A DNA stretch of 64,000 bases, taken from the NCBI GenBank assembly GCA_048013815.1, contig CM106585.1:7998001-8062000 (forward strand), in the 5' to 3' direction. A program made the translations under genes and the position numbers. The notes beneath the pieces are model-generated. The model did not search any database. It saw only the letters and a list, made by a program, of their open reading frames with translations, and was not told the DNA's origin. Source of the DNA: Setoptus koraiensis (taxonomy: Eukaryota; Arthropoda). The first letter of the stretch is position 1, and each line of letters starts with the position of its first letter. This document shows positions 1 through 11,180 of the stretch, piece after piece.

Positions 1-924
1 CTACATATTCTAGTATAGATATTTATATTTATGAGATTGAAGTTGCCATAATACATAGTTGAGGCGCCTCTCTCGGTGAACAACCCCAAGCACAATTGCA
101 AGCGCAACTTTCTTGGTGCACAGTGTCTGGTTTGTGGTCATAAACTGTGCACCAGTAAGTCTGGTAGTGGTGGCATCACGATCAGCGTTGCTAGCACTAA
201 CAGACCAATCGTGCACCACATAAAACAGCGGTGCATCGAAGCGCACCCAAATTCAGTTCGCACGTCATGTACCGATGCGCGGCACATTGAGTTTATAGCA
301 CGCCCGTTTGATTATTACACTTTTCAGAGTGTGTGAACGAACGAACGAGCGAACGAATGAGCGAACGAACGAACGAATGAGCGAACGAACGAACGAACGA
401 ACGAACAGACGCACGGACGAGGAGCCAACTATAGGAGCTGGGAGAAGCTCTCACTTTGCCCCCAGCTTGTGTATATTTCTATCCAACCGTCATCATGAAT
501 GTCTCAAACTCAAACTTGAACTTATCGTGGTTGTGGTCGCGTTGTAGCCTATATAGCATGCACTATAGCAGCACAAGTTGTCGACCATACACACAGCACT
601 GGAATTCACAAAGCGCCAAAGCGAATAGAAGTCCTTTTTATATTTTTACTTGTCTTTTTATATGTGAGCAGCACTAACCTTGACAAAGCCAATCGACTAC
701 TGCCTTTTCGCCTGCCACAACCAAATGTGCACCCTTTTTGTGTTCACTGTGCTATCGCGTTGCCATCAGCTGATTCAGATAAAATACTGTTGTTCATACT
801 GACAAGCGATACACTCTCTATCACAGCTTGCAGGCCAGCTTCGACTGATTTGTTCGATCAGATGATATTTGTATCACTGTAATCATTGTTATCCTCTTTA
901 TTTTTTTACAATTCCAACATTCTC
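1..924. other. Gene-free left edge with tetranucleotide repeat
   Basis: I see no convincing gene here. The main structure is an imperfect GAAC/GAAT tetranucleotide repeat at about 334-408. The last 40 bases, up to about 924, are pyrimidine-rich and end in a good splice acceptor (TCTCAG). They are best read as the end of a 5' UTR intron of the downstream epsilon-COP gene. Confidence 0.6.
334..408. repeat. Imperfect (GAAC)n microsatellite
   Basis: About 18 tandem copies of a GAAC-type tetranucleotide are present, with scattered GAGC and GAAT variants. The translated open frames across it are repeats of RTNE type and are not a protein gene. Confidence 0.85.
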
Positions 925-943
925 AGCTCATTTTTACCACATC

Positions 944-1828
944 ATGGACGCCTTATTCGAAATCAGGAACAACTACCATTTGGGCAACTACCAATCTTGT
1001 ATAAATGTTGCAAGCAGATTTAGATCCTATGATCAAGCTCAACAAACAGAATGTGACTTCTACATGTATTTATCTTATTTCGAGCAACGAGCTTATGGTG
1101 TTATATTGAGCGAAATCAGTGACTCAAAGCCTCAATGTTTGCTATATTTGAAGAAAATGGCCCAATATAAGCAAGGAGATCGAGCAAAGAAAGATTCCAT
1201 CATATCAGACCTGGACAAAACAATGGATACTATTGAAAGCAATGAGTTGTCTTGTCTTGTTGTGTCAGCCATCTACGCACAAGATAAAAATATGATTTCT
1301 GCACTGAAGGTTTTACACCCGATTGACACTATCACTAGTTCGGCGGCTAAGATACAACTCTATTTAGCAATCGATAGGCCTGATCTGGCTAAAAAGCAAT
1401 TGAAACAAATGCAAGATAAAGATGAATATGCCACACTGACTCAGCTAGCTTCCGCTTGGCTAAGTTTACATACAGGTGGCACAAAACTTCAGGAGGCGTA
1501 CTACATTGTTCAGGAGCTGATAGATAAAAATGGGGCCACGGCTTTATTGCTCAATATACAAGTTTGTTCGCTGATGTCCAGACAAATGTTCGAGGAGGCA
1601 AATGAGCTCTGTCAGAAGTCTTTCTTATTGGATGGCAATAACCCAGAGACTTTAGTTAATTTAATCGTTTTGTCTCTTAATTCCGGACAGTCATACGAAA
1701 TTACCAACAGGTACTTCAATCAACTTAAAGAATTGTATCCATATCATGATTATGTTGCTGAATATTCAAACCAAGAGGCTCGTTTCGATAGGTTATTGGC
1801 CACACAATTGAGCTCAGCGCCTGCCTGA
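944..1828 (+). CDS. COPE: Coatomer subunit epsilon (epsilon-COP), copy 1
   Basis: This encodes a 294-residue protein of the usual length for epsilon-COP, the alpha-solenoid (TPR-like) subunit of the COPI vesicle coat that works in Golgi-to-ER and intra-Golgi transport. The start MDALFEIRNNYHLGNYQSCI and the helical repeats match the family throughout. The frame is uninterrupted. The ATG follows a probable splice acceptor at 922-924, so an upstream non-coding exon is likely. AATAAA lies just after the stop near 1859. A second copy lies in opposite orientation at 49458-50342 with an identical protein and only three silent nucleotide differences. The two cannot be told apart by function, and which is ancestral cannot be decided here. 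Confidence 0.93.
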   Translation: MDALFEIRNNYHLGNYQSCINVASRFRSYDQAQQTECDFYMYLSYFEQRAYGVILSEISDSKPQCLLYLKKMAQYKQGDRAKKDSIISDLDKTMDTIESNELSCLVVSAIYAQDKNMISALKVLHPIDTITSSAAKIQLYLAIDRPDLAKKQLKQMQDKDEYATLTQLASAWLSLHTGGTKLQEAYYIVQELIDKNGATALLLNIQVCSLMSRQMFEEANELCQKSFLLDGNNPETLVNLIVLSLNSGQSYEITNRYFNQLKELYPYHDYVAEYSNQEARFDRLLATQLSSAPA

Positions 1829-1986
1829 AACATACTTGATGAGGAATCTCAATATTTAAATAAAACACAGAAGTCAGAGTCGGACGGTATGTTACGCAGT
1901 GGGACTATATATCAAATGTTTTCAAATTCCTCTACTGGTAGCGAGCGTTAGCTCGAGCTTCGCTTTATTCGAATCATAATCACCAT
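1829..1986 (+). repeat. 3' flank shared with the second COPE copy
   Basis: The 3' flank of COPE copy 1 aligns with the reverse complement of about 49302-49457 at roughly 80% identity by eye. Alignment runs from the stop codon to a shared stretch reading ATTCGAATCATAATCACC or close to it. The paralogous block therefore extends beyond the coding region, but the flank is far more diverged than the coding part. Confidence 0.75.
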
Positions 1987-2039
1987 GGTTGAGATCGCAG
2001 AATTCACTGTACTTGTACCAACTGGCTGACAAGTAAAAT

Positions 2040-2318
2040 CTAATAATTGTCGTCAGCATATTTCGTCTCTTCCAGCAATTTATCGACACGTTTCTCGATG
2101 TTGTCAAGATTCAATGGGTGCTCTATGAGTTGATCGTGCATGGATTTTACGTCTCTATGTGTCTTCTGGATGTCGTTGACAAAATGTGATATCTTTTTCA
2201 CTTCTCCTTGATTTAATTCCGATGTCCAAAAGATTTCATGACTGATGAGTTGCCTAATTTCACGAATGCTCGAGTGTATGTAATCTAAACCATTTTTTAA
2301 GCGGCTGAAAAAGTCCAT
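2040..2318 (-). CDS. Small coiled-coil protein of unknown function
   Basis: This 92-residue frame has a true ATG and reads MDFFSRLKNGLDYIHSSIRE at the start. It is helical and heptad-rich along most of its length, with no signal peptide or membrane segment and no low complexity. Size and composition resemble small subunits of multi-protein complexes such as BLOC/BORC or augmin-type subunits, but I do not recognise the family. It is convergent with COPE copy 1 and divergent from the Asx-like gene. The even residue composition suggests it is real. It could also be one exon of a larger gene. Confidence 0.5.
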   Translation of the reverse strand: MDFFSRLKNGLDYIHSSIREIRQLISHEIFWTSELNQGEVKKISHFVNDIQKTHRDVKSMHDQLIEHPLNLDNIEKRVDKLLEETKYADDNY

Positions 2319-2753
2319 AATTTCTTATGCGGTTCTCTAAGATGTGGTTGTCATCAAACAACTTGATAAGTTCTGTGAATGTGCAGTTGTTTTCAATATC
2401 TTCTGGTGAATGTTTAGGCCGAACTCAAAAGTAAAAATTACAGATGGTGGGCACACAAATTCAATTGCCCCAGCCAACACACAATGAGCACGCAGGGTAT
2501 ACATATGCGCGCAACACACATAAACACATACAAATGTAACTCTACGCACCGCGACGCTACTATAACTGGCTGTAGTGCCATTTGATGCAATGGAATGGCG
2601 CTAATCTTACATGCACCTATGCTTGATAATGATGTTGTGTATGTCAGCTGTAGTCATGGTCCTTTGTTGACCATTGTACCCACTGCGTATCTGCGAGAGA
2701 TGTTTAGAAGAGGTGAAAAGAATTTACCTCAATTAATATTATTTTATTTTTAG

Positions 2754-4289
2754 CTTGGAACATTTAGGAATCAACTTGAAACCTCAATATTACGGGAACA
2801 ACTTTAATGACTCCAGGCAGACAATTTATCCAGAATTCGCCACCCAACGAGACGCTGTTGTAGCTATGAGTGCTAAGGCGCCTGAAGATGGAGATAATAA
2901 CGGCGGCAAGAAGGATAGATTAACTTTGAAACAACAACAAACGCTAAGCTTGGATACTTTATTGGAGGCGTGTAAGCCAGCCAAGAAGCGTGGCCGACCC
3001 AGTCATAAGCGTCAGTTGGCGGAAATCAGACTTGAGGGAAAAGTAAATTTGCAGACGTCAGATTCCATCGTGGCGTCAACAAATCTCCGCTCACTGTTGA
3101 CACGTGAAGCTTATGAGTCCCTGCCAGATTATTGTCGTTGGAGACTGGTCACGTTGCTGCCAAAGGTGGACCAAGTTGTAGAAAACGAGGATGGAGTTGT
3201 TGAACCTAGTCGATCTGCATTTAATAATGAATTTTTCGCAAGATTTTGCACGCAATATACTGAACGATTGTCTGATAATAAATTAACGCCGGAATCATTA
3301 GAGAAAAGGAAGAATGAAACGAACAGGGAGTATGCCAAATTGGATCCGTGGAAATTGAAAAACTTCGAACCAATCTGGGGTCAAAAATTAGAATCACAAA
3401 CTGACGATATAGACAACGATAATCAATATGGCAAGTATCAATGCATGGTTATAACATTTCCCATTAATTGTTTGTGATAATCTCTACTACATAGACTCTA
3501 TTAGAATAATGGGCAACAATAGTATTGATCTTTGCTACAGAATTAGAATAATTTCTTGACCCAGAATTTTTTTATATGAAAATATATTTCGAATATGGCG
3601 CGCCATGGGCCAGGATGATTTGATCCTAACATTACTGTGCTATGAATGATATGTCTCTTAGTGATGAGCCGAACCGATAGATGGCTCTATCTCAAAATGC
3701 ACACGTTCCTCACAAATAGTCCTTCCGCTTAGATTGTGAATTCTGCATGTGTTCTAATGCATTTGATTGTGCATTGTAGTAGATTTCTGATCTATTGACT
3801 TGGGATTCTCATGTCATAATAATACTAATGATCTAACTCCATCTCTTTCTAAATATTGCCGTATTGTTATCAGACCATTTATTAAAAACCATTGATACGC
3901 TGTCCTACAAAAGGTCGAGACACAAAATAAATAGGTTTCTACACCACACTCAGAATCCCACCTATCAGGACAAAACATCCACATCGAAACAGGCTACAAA
4001 CGTGACTTCAGATCCAGAATCCGTCATCAATCTTACCTCTATTCCTGGTACCTCCGACCAACAAAGGACGTCCGATTTGGAGCCCACACCAACAGCAAAT
4101 CAATTCAATATCAATAATAGTAATAATACTATAATCAACTTTAGTAAAAAAAATTATCCTCCAAACAATACTGTTTGTATTGCTAATAATTTAAATTCAC
4201 CTAGCTCAGCCAGCAGTACGAATACTTCATCTATTAACTATGCCAGCCGGAGTCAACGTATCACGCGACCTACGATGGATGCTGACTAA
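2754..4289 (+). CDS. Asx: Additional sex combs-like protein, ASXH/DEUBAD region (5' end not found)
   Basis: Two exons are supported: 2754-3430, after the acceptor TTTTTAG, and 3874-4289, after TTATCAG. They are joined in phase by a GC-AG intron whose donor reads ATG|GCAAGT. The first exon has a basic AT-hook-like stretch (KKRGRPSHKR), then the ASXH/DEUBAD domain: NLRSLLTREAYESLPDYCRW, LLPKVDQ and NNEFFARFC, ending in DPWKLKNFEPIWGQKLE. In Asx/ASXL this domain binds and activates the BAP1/Calypso deubiquitinase that removes ubiquitin from histone H2A. The second exon is low complexity, rich in Asn, Ser and Thr. The predicted product is short for the family and lacks the C-terminal PHD finger. 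The N-terminal exon is not recognised, and the last 50 bases overlap the start of RPL28 in another frame. Confidence 0.75.
3431..3873 (+). other. GC-AG intron of the Asx-like gene
   Basis: The donor is GCAAGT, the classic sequence of the minority GC-AG class, and the acceptor is TTATCAG. It is the only nearby choice that keeps the frame: the GT at 3435 leads to an early stop. The intron is 443 bp and has no other features that I can see. Confidence 0.65.
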
Positions 4290-4695
4290 AGAGTGGTCAA
4301 CTCATATGGTCAAGGTTAGAAACTATCCAAAAGCCTTCAGCAAGGATCCTCTTAACCCGAAAGGTCTTCATTTGCCTCGTTTCTCAGGTTCCGTTCAAAC
4401 AAAAGCTGTCACTGTTCGCCCATCAACCAAGAATAAGGGTGTTACCTTGATTTACAAAAAGAAGCATACTCAGAGACAGCCAGGTAAGCAGCTAGTAAGA
4501 GTTGTTTTGAAGAAAGATCCACGCAAGACTTTGGGAACTATTAAGAATACACTGAACTCCATGAAGGGTTACCGTAAAGATCTAAAGATGCTCGCGTTGA
4601 GACGTGCGTCTACCCTTCTCAAGAGTCAACAAAGCAAGCAAAAGAAGAGGAAGCAATCTAAGCGCCAGAAGAGGAAAGCCAAGAGCGCTAAATAA
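4240..4695 (+). CDS. RpL28: 60S ribosomal protein L28 (eL28)
   Basis: The 151-residue frame encodes eL28 of the large cytosolic ribosomal subunit. DLRWMLTKEWSTHMVKVRN corresponds to the family's N-terminus, followed by the conserved GVTLIYKKK and YRKDLKMLALRRAS regions and a Lys/Arg-rich tail. The family usually starts two or three residues before DLxWM, so the ATG at 4240 adds about eight residues (MPAGVNVS). The true start may instead sit in an upstream exon spliced to about 4250. There is no intron within the body. AATAAA overlaps the stop codon region. The 5' end overlaps the end of the Asx-like frame on the same strand. Confidence 0.9.
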   Translation: MPAGVNVSRDLRWMLTKEWSTHMVKVRNYPKAFSKDPLNPKGLHLPRFSGSVQTKAVTVRPSTKNKGVTLIYKKKHTQRQPGKQLVRVVLKKDPRKTLGTIKNTLNSMKGYRKDLKMLALRRASTLLKSQQSKQKKRKQSKRQKRKAKSAK

Positions 4696-7588
4696 ATAGC
4701 TAATACTGAGCCTTTCTTTGAATGTTCGCTCTATAGGGTATGAGCATGGACATCTTCGGTCCCAATACAAGTTTTTCATATTTGTGCTTTGCAAAGAAGT
4801 AGTCCATGACTGTCTGAGTTTCTATAAAAAAAAACTAAACAATTGAATTTCTGACTTTTGCTCTAAACTTATTTTCTCCTCTCAATTTATTTAAAAATTC
4901 TTGTTATGGCTATTCAAAGGTGAGAAATACTCAATAGCGGCAAGCCGGCCCATTGCGCTTGCGTCTTTGAGCCGGCGCTTTGCAACACTGCGAAGCGAGC
5001 GCTGAGACCGTCTTGGTAGCTGGGTGAGCTGTTCCAACAATTGGTCTGAATTAGTAATGTATTGTGATGAAAGTTGTGTTACTCTTCTATCATTCTACCT
5101 TCAGTTGACTGCCCCCGCAACCACAATGCAGTGCTGCCCATAAGTTTCGTCCTTTACCATACTCTATTCGGGCCTCTTTGAATAACGAGAAGAAAAGATT
5201 AGCATAAACTTTCGATTCAGTTGCTGGTGTACCATACAAAACTAACGATCCGTTCCTTTTGTCGGTTCGAATAATGCACTCCCGTTTGCATATCAGTTAC
5301 CTTGAGCTTATATTATGCAAGGATGCTGCTGGGATCAAGGGATTGGCCGTGAAGTAACTTGATCACTGAGGACTTGTGACAGTCGGTTCCCTGGGTACAT
5401 GTAGACTAATTTGCATGTGTATTTTGCGGCGAAACACAAAGATTCGATGAATAAATAAAAAGGATTGTGGAGTCAATAGACTCTCTATAGGATAAGTGTG
5501 CGTGCAACGTTTTTCTATTGCCTTTTGTCTAGTTCGATTGCATAGGCTTAGCACGAGCGAACCACGACCAAACTAGCGTTGTCATTTATGAGCGATCTGT
5601 TAGAGGAGAAGTAAGCAAGTGACCCCTCTTTCAGAAACTCTGGTCAACAATAGATAACGACATGAGAGTGGCCAGGCCATTGTTATAATTGCATCATCAT
5701 AATATATTAATACGTAATACTAATTGATGGTATTGTTCCAAAATAGATGGAGCAGCCACACTGAACAAGAAAAGAGAGGTAGTATGTGCAATATGGCTAG
5801 GTAAAAGCTGAACAAACAATAGACTTACACAACATAATTGGTGGTAGATACGCGTTGTTTTAGCTAGCGTCTTTCGTGATACCTGTCGTCGAACAAGCAA
5901 AGGAACAGTGCAAACTAGATGGGGGCAGAGAGAGAGAGAGAGAGTTGATAATGGGCAAAGGTCAAAAGAGTTGGGGATAAAAATAAATAGACAAGCTTAC
6001 ATTCACTAGTAATTGCTTATGCAAAGATGAAAGATGCTAATGGAGAGTAAATCAATCACCTGTTCTCTAGTTAGGGGCATATTGAATCATCTCATCATGT
6101 CAAATACATACCGTATGTAGGCAGTTATTACATAAGAGTGGGGGTGTAGAGGGGAATATTAGCTGTAGGTATAGGCGAGCGCGAGCTTGCACAAATGGGG
6201 GGCAGAATGAGATCATCTAACAAGTGCAGTGGATGTGCTATAGAAGCGCGCTTTTTTACGTGAGCGAAACGAGAGTTAGTTACTGTGTGCGTGTGTCACT
6301 ATGCGAGCAAGTTAGTATTGGTGTGTGTGTCTATGCGCGTCTGTCTATACACCATTTATTCGAACAATTGTGCGTGTGTGTGTGCATTTATCCGCACTAT
6401 TCCGTTCGTGAGGGAACAGCCGCTGTTGATGCAGCAGCAGCAGCAGTAGCAGCCGCACCATACTGTTGTCGTCTACACAACATTTTATCATCATTATTAT
6501 TGTTTTGTTTAAATCTAATTCACTTGTGTGTATATAACCTGTCATTGGTTGTCGGATCGGCGAAATAACAAGGAGAAGAAGCTAGCAAATCGAATAAAAT
6601 ACCAGATTGAGCGACAAACATCAATCTAATTGGAAATAAATATCCTATAATAGACCCAAGACCAGTGTGGAATTAATCAATAGCAACGAAAACAACAGCA
6701 ACAACAATTTGGTAATTATAACGATCACTCTTGATACACATTACTACAACTGTGACTGTTGGCCTGTTCGAGTATCGCATGTCGTGAGCCGCAGCGAGCC
6801 AAACATAGTGTGACAGAGAGAACGAGACCGTTTTTGTTATTTTTTGTGAATACATTACGTAACTGCAAACGCATACCTACCTACGCATATCCAAATATAA
6901 ATACAAATACCATTCGAAATGTGGATATGCTAACGATGCTGCGAGCAAAGTCTATCACTGCTAGGCTTCATTTGACAGCAGAACATTAGCACTAAGAATA
7001 GTTATTTGAGGATCATCATCCACACATGCGGTGAATAAGAGAGAGAAAAATCGAAAATCAGTACACGAAGCATTGACTGCAACTGTCAACTATAGAGAGC
7101 CATTGGTGTTTAGTCTCTCTCCTCATGAGCATCTTGATTAGAGAACTAACCAAATCTTGCAAAGTGGTCGTCACACAATCATCTTTAGTCTCATTCGCAT
7201 AGTGATTAATTGTTCTCATTGTTCCGTCAATCTCCCCAATCAATCAATTCCGCATATTATTCACAGTTGGGCGCCTAGGATTCAGAGTTTCCATTGCAGC
7301 TGGATTGCAACAAAGCAAAAATAATTTAATATTGTCCAAGTTGTCTCAGACACAGGCAGTTAGCGTCGTAGCACTGACAAATCAGTGCACAGAGCAGATA
7401 TGTTTCTTATGGACGATCACAATTATTTAATCTAAATCAACTAGAAATTTGTTAAGCCACTGCACGAGATAAACGAACAAACAGAACAGCAACGGATCTA
7501 TCAACCGGCTAATATCGCATTGTTTCCCCGCTATATATTTTGATCGGACATAAACGATCATAGCTGGAGGTATCACGCCTTCCGCGTC
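4696..7588. other. Intergenic / 5' region before the NPDC1-like gene
   Basis: No protein gene is supported here. Short GA and GT runs (about 5929-5944 and 6318-6384) and a CAG run near 6434-6450 are present. The open frames are short and of odd composition. The region may contain 5' non-coding exons and the promoter of the NPDC1-like gene. Confidence 0.5.
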
Positions 7589-9439
7589 ATGGCCACACGA
7601 ATATCAAAATCCAACAATCATCAATTGATATTCTGGTCAATCGCTCTCATTTTTTCATGCTCCTTGGCGATAAGATGTGCAAGCCTAGATTGTGAGTATA
7701 GTTGTTGGAACTAGGTAGTTCACAGAATCCCATTCACTTATGCAATGGAACGATTTTTACTTTTCGCACATTGATTAATTCTCTTCATCTTCTATTGTTG
7801 CATTCTTACAGATCAACGAAATCAAGCGCCACTAAATGATAACTCATTCAAGTTTGACAATCAAGGCCAGAGAGAAAGTGAAGATGACAAAGTGAACAAC
7901 TATTACGATAACGGCAATGATCCGATACAACTAAAGCTATCTCCTAGCAAAAATAATGTTGGCACTAATTATATTGATAAGATAGACCGAGAAGACCAAA
8001 CGTTAAAACCGTCTCCAACTACTTGGCATTACAAAAAAAGTCAGCAACAGGATACTGATGCAGATTTGTATGGATCGACTAGTTTCGACAGAAGGAGCAA
8101 CACGGATGCATCTAGCGAGATAGGCTTGGCTAGAAGTCTATGGAATAGATTAGTTGGTCATTATGCAGATCCAGTGTCACCTCAGAATGAGCTAGATTAT
8201 AATCGACAAGAGTTGAGTGATAGTATAGACAGTTCTGCGCCGATTTCTGATGAATATGATCAAAGTGATCTATGGAAGCCAATTGAAAAAGTAGAAACCG
8301 TGTATGGAGGGGTGCGTGAATATCCACAAGTTCCACGCGAGCCTCAAAATATGTTGCTTAAATCGAGCTTCCAGGTAAACTCCGATGCCCACGATAAGTA
8401 TACGCAAAAAAAGCTTGATGCAAACGTAGATCTGTCTAACCGCATGGGTAGTGATAACCGCGATACTATCAACAACGGAGATGAGGCTATGATGTCTCAC
8501 CTAGAGGGTTACAGTAGAAAATATAGACTACCATCGGATTACGACTTTGGTCCTGGTGATGGAGGGCAAGGTGTCAATAGAAGACCAGCAGCATTGACAT
8601 CTTCGAATGATCTATATTTCATAGGTAATTTGTTGATTTATCGTACGAAACCATAAAACCTGAGTTATAATGAAAGCTTAATACTAACAATTTCTTTAAA
8701 ATCTTTCCATTTTCTTTTCCACCCATCAGTTATGGTGGCAGCTTTCTGCGGCATGGCCATTACTGTAGTGATAGCGGCTGGATTATTTGCATTTCGCGTT
8801 CAGCAAGGAAGAAAAGTGAGCTCCGAATCTGACTATCCAACATACGGAGTTGTTGGACCCAGTATTCAAAATAAGGGTGCCAGTCCATATGGCGGTGGTG
8901 GTGTCTCGAGCGTTGGTTCAGCAAGCAAGTCGAGCGGAAGTTTAAAAAGTTTAGCCGATGTTTTGAGCCCAGTTGAAAATGGAAAGAATGTTGGAGGGAA
9001 TGTAACCGGTGTCTCACACACCAACAATGGCGACAATAACAGTGCAAACAACCAGAGGCAGTATCAGACCAACCAAAATGCAGCTAGAATGTATCATTAT
9101 CAACACCAGAAGCAGCAAATGCTATCTACAGATCGGTAAGTTGCTGATAATCTTTTTCGATTTAAATATTTTGTCTGTCTATCGAAAATAGTGAACACTG
9201 AATGTCATCTTTTATATCCCACCTTTCTGCCTATGAAAATTCTATTGATTGACCTGTTTAGAGTGTCGTCGACAAGACATGCCTCAGCATCGGATCTTGA
9301 CTCGGACGAGGAAAATGATGAGGGAACTTATACGGTGTACGAGTGCCCCGGTCTTGCGTCAACTCATGAGATGGAGGTGAAGAATCCTTTGTTTCAAGAC
9401 GATCCAACTCCAGTTGGCTCGCCGACCGTTACAAAATGA
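7589..9439 (+). CDS. NPDC1: NPDC1 / CAB-1-like type I membrane protein
   Basis: Four exons (7589-7691, 7812-8624, 8730-9135, 9262-9439) join with consistent phases and GT-AG borders into 499 residues. Exon 1 is a signal peptide (MATRISKSNNHQLIFWSIAL and on). Exon 2 is a polar, acidic ectodomain of about 270 residues with no clear fold. Exon 3 opens with a single membrane helix (MVAAFCGMAITVVIAAGLFA), then a Ser/Gly/Asn-rich cytoplasmic part. Exon 4 carries the family hallmark, YTVYECPGLASTHEMEVKNP followed by LFQDD. NPDC1 and nematode CAB-1 are neuronal vesicle or membrane proteins linked to synaptic function. The hallmark tail makes the assignment strong. The ectodomain is too diverged to compare. 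Confidence 0.9.
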
Positions 9440-10203
9440 AGGAATAAATTCCAAAACAAAAATCATTCTCCATTAAATACTTATCAAGTAGCACCTATAC
9501 TGAAGAAGAAAAGAAATGAACATGCATTCCTATAGATAAACAACACAACAAACTTTGACCTCTCATATGTTGCAACCTATACCGATCTAGTCAGAGAGTT
9601 ATAAACATTGAAACAAAAAGTGGTCTTTGTTCTTTCTATGTATCAACAGCAACAGAGTGCAATAGCTACTTTGGGAATACCACCAACAGACAAACGAAAT
9701 GAAGTTTGTCATTGAAACATTTGATAAGAGCAAATACACAAACAATCATAATAATTACAATACTTGGCCCAATGGTCAGTATTTTTAATCATTAAGGATA
9801 ATAAGTTACGTAATAGAACGAATCTGTAATCTTGTTAATATCATCGTAATCATCGTTGAAACACAACAAAGCCTACAAAATAGTCATATCAGCAGATTAC
9901 AAATGTTACGTATTATTATAACTACTACTACTACTGTTCTGTTTGAATTTTCAACTATAAGAAATATTAATTAGTTGAATCGGATAATACATACATGCAC
10001 ACACACAGATACACCCTCACACCTAAGACGACATGACCGAAACAATTACTGACATGTAGTCGTTACACAATAAGAGCCAAAAGGATTCACAGCTCTATAG
10101 CTCGCTCTCTCTCTCTCTCTCCATCGCTCCCTCTCCATTGTCTCTCACTCTCTCTCTCTCTCCCATTCCATCTGTCTATATGTCTCTCCCCTCTTTTGCC
10201 ATA

Positions 10204-10243
10204 TCTCTTTCCATTCATATAATCATGTATGAATGGAAAGAGA
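10204..10243. repeat. Perfect 15-bp inverted repeat (hairpin)
   Basis: The arms TCTCTTTCCATTCAT (10204-10218) and ATGAATGGAAAGAGA (10229-10243) are exact complements around a 10-base loop. The hairpin lies just after a CT-rich tract, about 770 bp past the NPDC1-like stop codon. It is too short for a typical microRNA precursor. Confidence 0.8.
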
Positions 10244-11125
10244 CCTGGCATCAGTGCATCAACCTTAACCCTAATCTCAAACCGATCTTTGACCAACGAT
10301 ACTGTAAAAGATAAGATAATAATAATGGGCAACACCTGATCATCTTTATATCTAATGTATTATTGTATCTAATTATAATAATAAATTAGAGTCTAAGTGG
10401 CGCGTCTTGAGGGAGTTCGCTTCGTGTTCAGATCGCACTCATAACTAAACAATGCAAGTAATTCAGGCCACATTAGACAAAATTAGTGAGTGACTCGCAG
10501 ATATGATCAATCAACGTGATGTTTAGTTATGTAGTGGGCAGCGCTGCCTTGCATTATCATGCAAAGTATTATACATTAGTCTTTAGTGCACGCCATTAGC
10601 CTCGATACATGTGCAAACTTTTGATGGAATACTATCTGTGTGTCAATGATAGATGCACCGAGGCGATTAGATAATAACAGTTAGGGTTAGCAGTATGAGT
10701 TGCTTCACTATTCAGACATTACAAAGGATAATTAATCATTAATATACTGTCATGGACTGTCGCTAAGTGTGTCAAATCCAACTCACACTATTTCTTGTTC
10801 ATTACTATTGGGAGCTTAAGTTTTACCAGTTGCTGGCAGTGAAAAACATGTTAACGCAAATTGAGATCGTCGGTCTCAATTTGGCGTCTTGTGTCGGTAC
10901 CTCTAAGCTAGCAGATAATTTGTGTCAATTTGGCAAGATCATGTATCATGTTTGTCAATGCACGGTTGCAGAAGCATCGTACGTGTTGCTGTTTAATATG
11001 TCTAATTATGTAGAGAGTATGTGTTTGTGTTCGAAATTAGATTGTTACATAACAGTTATCTGCACTATGCGTTTATGCATCAAACTAATTATGTTGTCGT
11101 TGTTGTTGTCTCTTCCGTTTGCGTT

Positions 11126-11126
<1 letters not shown>

Positions 11127-11172
<46 letters not shown>
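11127..11172. repeat. (CA)n microsatellite
   Basis: About 23 uninterrupted CA units are followed by a short TA run. Confidence 0.95.

Positions 11173-11180
<8 letters not shown>

Noticed and set aside
944-1828. COPE copy 1 as a retrocopy of copy 2
   Set aside because: Both share a diverged 3' flank beyond the poly(A) signal and an acceptor-like 5' boundary, and there is no poly(A) tail or direct repeat. DNA-level duplication with later conversion fits better.
4920-5020. Possible structured RNA (repeated GCCGGC, GCGCTT words)
   Set aside because: I could fold only weak stems and saw no tRNA A/B box or conserved ncRNA motif.
10087-10335. Frame rich in Arg/Glu at the CT tract
   Set aside because: It is a translation of the (CT)n/(GA)n tract.
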